Of a DNA stretch of 9,533 nt, positions 6,514 through 9,533 are shown one piece after another. The stretch spans positions 1 through 9,533 of the forward strand of contig JBKPDM010000038.1 of assembly GCA_046727895.1 (NCBI GenBank). The letters run 5' to 3'. Both the position numbers and the translations under genes were made by a program. Each line of letters starts with the position of its first letter. The stretch's first letter is position 1. The notes below the pieces were generated by a model. The model was not told where the DNA came from. It made no database searches and worked only from the letters and a program-made list of their open reading frames with translations. This DNA is from DATAOG01 sp046727895. GTDB lineage: Bacteria; Pseudomonadota; Alphaproteobacteria; Geminicoccales; Geminicoccaceae.

Positions 6514-6630
6514 GATCCCTACGCCGCTGCTAATCGGATCAGGTTCGAAGGGTCGTCCGACCGCCCCAGCGGGTTGCCCCACGCTGCAAAGGCAGGCGAA
6601 CCTCTCAGCCGTATCCGGCTCCCCTCGTGC
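6510..6630 (-). ncRNA. TPP riboswitch (THI element)
   Basis: On the minus strand the aptamer hallmarks occur in order. They are P1 5' strand GCACGA (6630-6625), GGGGAGCC, a short P3 closing on GGCTGAGAG (the CUGAGA sensor), an optional extra arm, then ACCCTTCGAACCTGATC, a P5 CCG...CGG pairing and the invariant GCGTAGGGA. P1 closes with TCGTGC (6515-6510), perfectly complementary to GCACGA over 6 bp. It binds thiamin pyrophosphate. The thiZ GTG (6513-6511) lies inside the P1 3' strand and the AGGGA next to it is part of the aptamer core. Ligand-stabilised P1 should therefore block translation initiation without a separate expression platform. It heads thiZXY, matching that operon's assignment to thiamin precursor import. 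Confidence 0.93.
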
Positions 6631-6637
6631 GCCGCTC

Positions 6638-6666
6638 ACCATAGAGAGCGGCCCGGGTCAGCGCAA
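6638..6666 (-). promoter_or_regulatory. predicted sigma-70-type promoter of thiZXY
   Basis: On the minus strand TTGCGC (6666-6661) and TATGGT (6643-6638) are separated by 17 bases. The -35 matches TTGACA at 3 of 6 and the -10 matches TATAAT at 4 of 6, so it is weak on sequence alone. Its position is good: transcription would begin about seven bases after the -10 box, right at the first bases of riboswitch P1 (6630). Confidence 0.45.
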
Positions 6667-6683
6667 GCTTGTGCCGAAGCTTG
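6664..6683. promoter_or_regulatory. 20-base perfect dyad between thiZ and ade, possible operator
   Basis: CAAGCTTGTGCCGAAGCTTG consists of 7-base inverted arms around a 6-base centre. Each arm contains AAGCTT, itself a palindrome, so the element is also a direct repeat with a 12-base period. It touches the predicted -35 boxes of both divergent promoters. It is upstream of the riboswitch aptamer and not part of it. It could bind a dimeric regulator or be a cruciform; no known regulator site is recognised. Confidence 0.35.
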
Positions 6684-6710
6684 GTTTGCTAAGGATCTGC
6701 GGGGTAGAGT
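6681..6710 (+). promoter_or_regulatory. weak candidate promoter of ade
   Basis: TTGGTT (6681-6686) and TAGAGT (6705-6710) are 18 bases apart, with 4 of 6 matches to the -10 consensus. Initiation would fall near 6717, leaving a leader of about 27 bases before the ade ATG. AGGAG at 6732-6736 with 7-base spacing is a good ribosome-binding site. No purine riboswitch is seen in this leader. Confidence 0.3.
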
Positions 6711-6743
6711 GAGCTACAGTTCCGACCGGACAGGAGCTTCCGC

Positions 6744-8453
6744 ATGAGACTCACCAGGGCCGAGCTTGGCCGCCGGATCGATCAGGCGCTCGGGCGCGAA
6801 CCGGCCGATCTGGTGATCAAAGGCGCACGGATCCTCAACGTCGCGACCGGGACGCTCGATCAGGGCGACATCGCGATCTGCGGCGACTGGATCGTCGGCA
6901 CCCACGAGGACTATCGGGGCGTACGCTCGATCGAGAGCCGCGGCCGGATCGCCGTGCCCGGTTTCATCGACACCCACGTGCACGTCGAGAGCAGCCTGGT
7001 CACGCCGGCCGAGTTCGAGCGCAGCGTCCTGCCGCGCGGCACGACCACCGCGATCTGCGACCCGCATGAGATCGCTAACGTGCTGGGGGTGGCGGGGCTG
7101 CGCTACTTTCTCGATGCCGCGCCGAGCCTCTGCATGACCCTCAGGGTCCAGCTCAGTTCCTGCGTGCCGGCGACCGATCTGGAGACCTCGGGCGCAAGCC
7201 TCGGGGCCGAGGACCTAGTGGCGCTGCGCGACCATCCGGCGGTCCTCGGTCTGGCCGAGATGATGAACTTCCCGGGCGTCCTCGCCAAGGATGGGGGGGT
7301 GCTCGACAAGCTAGTCGCGTTCGCGGGCTGGCACATCGACGGCCACGCGCCTCTGATGCGCGGCTACGACCTCAACGCCTACCTGGCCGCGGCGATCCGT
7401 ACCGACCACGAGAGCACCAGCTGCGAGGAGGCGCAGGAGAAGCTCAACAAGGGCATGCACGTCCTGGCGCGCGAAGGCAGCATCGCCAAGGACGTCGCGC
7501 GCCTGGCGCCGCTGCTGACCGATCAGACCTGGCCGTTCTTTGCCTTCTGCACCGACGATCGCAACCCCCTCGAGATCGCCGAGGAGGGCCACATCGACTT
7601 CGCGATCCGCGAGGCGATCCGCGCGGGCGCGCCCGCGATCGCCACGTATCGGGCGGCGAGCTTTGCCGCCGCGCGTGGATTTCGCCTGTTCGATCGCGGC
7701 CAGATCGCGCCCGGCCAGCGGGCCGACATCGTGCTGCTCGACGATCTGGAGAGCTGCGCCGTCAGCCAGGTCGTCTGCGGCGGCGTCCTGATCGACGACC
7801 GCGCGTTCGAGGGCCGAGGAGTCACGCCCCCGGTCGGCTACGGCTCGATCAGACGGCAGCCCGTGAGCGCGGAGGTGTTCGCCGTGCCCGCAAGCGGCCC
7901 CTCGGGCCCGGTCATCGGCGCCATCGAGAACTCACTCCTGACCGAGCACCTGACCCTGACGCTGCCCTACCGCGATGACTGTCGCCTCGCCGATCCGGCG
8001 CAGGGCGTGCACAAACTTGCGGTGCTCGAGCGATACGGCGTCAACGGCAACGTCGGACGTGGCTTCGTCAAGGGCTTCGGCGGGCTGCACGGCGCGCTGG
8101 CCAGCAGCATCGGCCACGACAGTCACAACATCATCGTGGTCGGCGACAGCGATCGGGACATGGCGCGCGCCGTGAACCGACTGATCGAGCTGCAGGGGGG
8201 AGCGGTCGCGGTGACCGATGGTCGGGTGCTGGCGGAGCTGCCGCTGCCGATCGCGGGTCTGATGAGCGATCAGCCGTTCGAGGAGGTCGAGGCGAAACTG
8301 CGCGCGCTCCGTCAGACGACCCGCGATATGGGCTGCACCATGGCGGAGCCGCTGTTGCAGCTCGCCTTTCTGCCGCTGCCGGTGATCCCGCACCTGAAGC
8401 TCACCGATCGCGGCCTGGTCGACGTCGATCGCTTCGAGCTGCTCGCTGCCTGA
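6744..8453 (+). CDS. ade: adenine deaminase
   Basis: 569 residues, the normal length for the Ade-type enzyme that converts adenine to hypoxanthine and ammonia in purine salvage, in the cytoplasm. It is an amidohydrolase-fold metalloenzyme. PGFIDTHVHVESS (72-84) carries the first metal histidines H78 and H80; CDPHEIANV (105-113), WHIDGHAP (196-203), TDHES (220-224) and FCTDDRNP (268-275) follow, the last holding the catalytic aspartates. The C-terminal Ade-specific domain is recognisable by GRGFVKGFGGLHGALASS, GHDSHNIIVVG and ARAVNRLIELQGG. The early DLVIKGARILNVATG is the typical N-terminal beta sandwich. The ATG follows AGGAG by 7 bases. The gene stands alone, divergent from the thi operon and convergent with the phasin gene, with no purine permease in view. 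No damage is seen. Confidence 0.96.
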   Translation: MRLTRAELGRRIDQALGREPADLVIKGARILNVATGTLDQGDIAICGDWIVGTHEDYRGVRSIESRGRIAVPGFIDTHVHVESSLVTPAEFERSVLPRGTTTAICDPHEIANVLGVAGLRYFLDAAPSLCMTLRVQLSSCVPATDLETSGASLGAEDLVALRDHPAVLGLAEMMNFPGVLAKDGGVLDKLVAFAGWHIDGHAPLMRGYDLNAYLAAAIRTDHESTSCEEAQEKLNKGMHVLAREGSIAKDVARLAPLLTDQTWPFFAFCTDDRNPLEIAEEGHIDFAIREAIRAGAPAIATYRAASFAAARGFRLFDRGQIAPGQRADIVLLDDLESCAVSQVVCGGVLIDDRAFEGRGVTPPVGYGSIRRQPVSAEVFAVPASGPSGPVIGAIENSLLTEHLTLTLPYRDDCRLADPAQGVHKLAVLERYGVNGNVGRGFVKGFGGLHGALASSIGHDSHNIIVVGDSDRDMARAVNRLIELQGGAVAVTDGRVLAELPLPIAGLMSDQPFEEVEAKLRALRQTTRDMGCTMAEPLLQLAFLPLPVIPHLKLTDRGLVDVDRFELLAA

Positions 8454-8523
8454 CGCCAGCTCGGGGCAAAGTTCGGGCCGTACCCACGCGAACTGGGCGG
8501 TGCACCCGGCGGTGCTGGATCAG
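8454..8523 (+). other. short 3' region of ade without a clear terminator
   Basis: Two inverted repeats follow the ade stop: AGTTCG/CGAACT (8470-8475, 8489-8494, 13-base loop) and GCACC/GGTGC (8502-8506, 8511-8515, loop CGGC). Neither is followed by a T-run on the plus strand. The transcript may end at one of these by a Rho-dependent route, or be stopped by the strong hairpin at 8532-8560. Confidence 0.3.
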
Positions 8524-8560
8524 AACAAAGAGGCCCCGAGCGCGGCACGCGCCCGGGGCC
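8524..8560 (-). terminator. intrinsic terminator of the phasin gene
   Basis: GGCCCCG (8532-8538) pairs with CGGGGCC (8554-8560); after one A/C mismatch, GCGCG (8540-8544) pairs with CGCGC (8548-8552) around a GCA loop. Read on the minus strand the hairpin is followed by TCTTTGTT (8531-8524), a T-rich tract. It lies about 60 bases after the phasin stop. On the plus strand no T-run follows, so it is oriented for the phasin gene. Confidence 0.8.
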
Positions 8561-8622
8561 AGCGTGACCCGGTGCTCCTCTGAGGGAGGCGGCAGGGAGC
8601 GCCCGGGCGCTCTTGCGCCGCG

Positions 8623-9030
8623 TCAGGCCGCGAGCGCCTTGAATTCGTCGAGATTGGCGGCGAAGCGCCCGGCGAACTGCTCGCTCACGCGCCGCTGCGC
8701 CGCGACCGCCAGATCTGCACTCTGCCTGGCGACAGCCGCGGCCTTCTCGCTGGCGGCGACGATGTCGGCGATCACCGCCTCGGGCTTCTTGGGCTCCTTG
8801 GCGCGGAGCGCCGCCTCGATGTTGGCGACGGTTTCCTCTGCGAAGCCGTGCTGAACCTTGGCGATCGCCTGTGCGGCGTCGACCAGGACGGTCTGGGCCT
8901 CATGCACGACGGCCAGGTTGGCCTTGTACGAAGCGAACAGAGCGTCGATGTCGACCTTGGGCAGCTTGAACTCGGGGACCTTGAACTTGGTGACCGGGCC
9001 CTGGACGGTCGGGGTGGTTGGCTTGGGCAT
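8623..9030 (-). CDS. phaP: phasin family protein (PHA granule-associated)
   Basis: 135 residues from ATG 9028-9030. Phasins coat polyhydroxyalkanoate granules and set their size and number. The protein has no signal peptide. After a Pro/Thr-rich start (MPKPTTPTVQGPVTKF) comes the lead-in KVPEFKLPKVDIDALFASYK, then a long amphipathic, Ala-rich helical stretch (ANLAVVHEAQTVLVDAAQAI ... ADLAVAAQRRVSEQF) ending FKALAA; this is the Phasin_2 pattern. AGGAG lies 8 bases before this ATG. A longer frame reaching 9132 would read through the promoter and operators and is rejected. Two CTGC-N3-GCAG-like sites lie upstream and an intrinsic terminator downstream, so it is a single-gene unit. The gene symbol is used in the broad sense of a phasin; no pha synthase gene is in the window. 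Confidence 0.87.
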   Translation of the reverse strand: MPKPTTPTVQGPVTKFKVPEFKLPKVDIDALFASYKANLAVVHEAQTVLVDAAQAIAKVQHGFAEETVANIEAALRAKEPKKPEAVIADIVAASEKAAAVARQSADLAVAAQRRVSEQFAGRFAANLDEFKALAA

Positions 9031-9038
9031 CGTCGGAA

Positions 9039-9043
9039 CTCCT
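9039..9043 (-). promoter_or_regulatory. phasin Shine-Dalgarno fixing the start
   Basis: AGGAG on the minus strand lies 8 bases upstream of ATG 9028-9030, at ideal spacing. This supports the 135-residue phasin over the 169-residue frame opening at 9132. Confidence 0.8.
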
Positions 9044-9048
9044 TTGTG

Positions 9049-9059
9049 TTGCATTGCAG
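9049..9059. promoter_or_regulatory. PhaR-like operator, promoter-proximal (one mismatch)
   Basis: TTGC-ATT-GCAG differs in one base from CTGC-N3-GCAG, the motif bound by the PHA-responsive repressor PhaR in Paracoccus and Rhodobacter. It sits at the expected transcription start of the phasin gene, just upstream of the Shine-Dalgarno, where bound repressor would block initiation. Confidence 0.55.
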
Positions 9060-9063
9060 CAAT

Positions 9064-9092
9064 GAGATAGGGACGACTTTGCCTGGTCTCAA
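9064..9092 (-). promoter_or_regulatory. predicted phasin promoter
   Basis: On the minus strand TTGAGA (9092-9087, 5 of 6 to the -35 consensus) is 17 bases from TATCTC (9069-9064, 3 of 6 to the -10 consensus). Transcription would start close to 9057, inside the proximal operator, giving a leader of about 27 bases. The promoter is flanked on both sides by the PhaR-like sites. Confidence 0.5.
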
Positions 9093-9100
9093 CATTTGTT

Positions 9101-9117
9101 ATGCTGCACTGCAGCAT
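9101..9117. promoter_or_regulatory. PhaR-like operator, promoter-distal, perfect palindrome
   Basis: ATGCTGCACTGCAGCAT has 7-base arms around ACT and contains an exact CTGC-N3-GCAG (9104-9114). It lies 8 bases upstream of the predicted phasin -35 box. Its centre is 55 bases from that of the proximal site, between five and five and a half helical turns. Confidence 0.65.
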
Positions 9118-9248
9118 GAATCGCCGCGGCAAGCGGTCGCACCCCGAGCGGCGCCGCTGAGCGAGCTCCGCTCTCGGCGGCTTTCCCTCGCGGGCGATCC
9201 TGCTCTAGGTTTCCGTGATCGAAGACGTCATCGAGGGAGGTCGTAACC

Positions 9249-9533
9249 ATGCTGTTCGTCGTGACGGCGCTCGATCGCCCCGGAGCCTTGGAGCATCGGA
9301 CCAGGCACCGGCCGGCGCATCTCGACTACCTCAAGGTCAAGGCTGGCCAGATCCGGGCGGGCGGCGCCCTGCTCAACCAGAACGACCAGCCGATGGGCAG
9401 CATGCTGATCATCGAGGCCGCCGATCAGGCCGCCGCCGAGGCCTTCGCTGAGGGTGATCCGTTCAATCGGGAGGGCGTATTCGAGCGGGTCGAGATCCGG
9501 CCCTGGCGGGCCGTACTCGGTACCTGGGTCGAG
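9249..9533 (+). CDS. YciI family protein (3' end cut by window)
   Basis: 95 codons are visible with no stop, close to the full length of YciI proteins (about 95-100 residues), so only a few residues are missing. It is a ferredoxin-like dimeric alpha/beta barrel protein of uncertain biochemical role; some relatives are suggested to be small hydrolases or cyclases. The start MLFVVTALDRPGALEHR, the conserved histidine in RPAHLDYL (H24), GGALL (38-42), GSMLIIEA (50-57) and the aspartate in EGDPFNREGVFERVEIRPW (D70) fit the family. GGGAGG lies 8-13 bases before the ATG. It is divergent from the phasin gene; the 130 bases between the distal operator and this ATG show no clear promoter. Confidence 0.87.
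   Translation, partial: MLFVVTALDRPGALEHRTRHRPAHLDYLKVKAGQIRAGGALLNQNDQPMGSMLIIEAADQAAAEAFAEGDPFNREGVFERVEIRPWRAVLGTWVE

Noticed and set aside
6514..6642. Upstream ATG at 6642 giving thiZ a 43-residue N-terminal extension
   Set aside because: The extension translates the riboswitch core, including the CTGAGA and CGTAGGGA motifs, has no ABC-family similarity and has no ribosome-binding site. The GTG at 6513 gives the normal family length.
4233..6747. Long plus-strand open frames opposite the thi operon (4233-5072, 5144-6094, 5635-6747)
   Set aside because: They are antisense to three well-supported ABC transporter genes, are built from Arg/Gly/Ala/Asp-rich composition typical of shadow frames in high-G+C DNA, and show no domain.
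7039..7707. Adenine deaminase segment AIATYRAASFAAARGF as a degenerate active-site region
   Set aside because: It differs from the ATLNPAR wording of many homologues, but the spacing and surrounding residues are kept and all metal and catalytic motifs are intact, so it is likely normal lineage variation.
9031..9132. Phasin start at 9132 adding 34 N-terminal residues
   Set aside because: The added part covers the predicted promoter and both operators, while the ATG at 9030 has an AGGAG at 8-base spacing and the family-like N-terminus.
9153..9181. Bulged stem (GCCGC...GCGGC with GAGCG/CGCTG-like inner arms, GAGCG/CGCTC) between phasin and yciI
   Set aside because: No plus-strand gene ends nearby and no T-run follows. 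Imperfect stems of this kind are expected by chance in such G+C-rich DNA.
7..9533. CRISPR arrays, tRNA or rRNA genes, transposases, toxin-antitoxin pairs, phage or defence genes
   Set aside because: I looked through the window on both strands and saw no regularly spaced repeats, no tRNA-like T-loop with matching arms, and no protein motifs of such systems.

Overview
The window looks like chromosomal DNA of a PHA-storing alphaproteobacterium, possibly from the Rhodospirillales side of the class. This is inferred from high G+C with a strong G/C third-position bias, the order metW / small SAM methyltransferase / gloB, a short phasin preceded by CTGC-N3-GCAG sites like those bound by PhaR, and an alphaproteobacterial style of adenine deaminase. 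Species cannot be named from the sequence alone.

Layout. (1) 1-1868 is housekeeping: the 3' end of metW (+), a SAM-dependent methyltransferase (-) that converges on it and overlaps its tail, then divergently gloB, the glyoxalase II gene (+). (2) 1869-4016 is a decayed stretch of visibly lower G+C in its cyclase part. It holds a short C-terminal remnant of an RbsC-type sugar ABC permease (+), a GAF/class III nucleotide cyclase gene (-) broken by two frameshifts, and gene-poor DNA on each side. (3) 4017-6630 is a minus-strand operon headed by a TPP riboswitch: thiZ (ATPase), thiX (permease) and thiY (periplasmic binding protein), an importer for a thiamin pyrimidine precursor. The 3' strand of the riboswitch P1 helix contains the GTG start codon of thiZ, so ligand binding should directly hide the initiation site. 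(4) 6744-8453 is a divergent, complete adenine deaminase gene (ade); a 20-base perfect dyad lies between the two start regions. (5) 8524-9117 is a complete phasin unit on the minus strand: two PhaR-like operators, a promoter, a Shine-Dalgarno, the phasin gene and an intrinsic terminator. (6) 9249-9533 is the start of a YciI-family gene (+) that runs off the window.

Functionally the window combines methionine biosynthesis control, methylglyoxal detoxification, thiamin precursor salvage, purine salvage and carbon storage. No phage, CRISPR, toxin-antitoxin, secretion or other defence system is visible. The most informative parts are regulatory (the riboswitch/start-codon overlap and the phasin operators) and evolutionary (the decayed 1.9-4.0 kb stretch).
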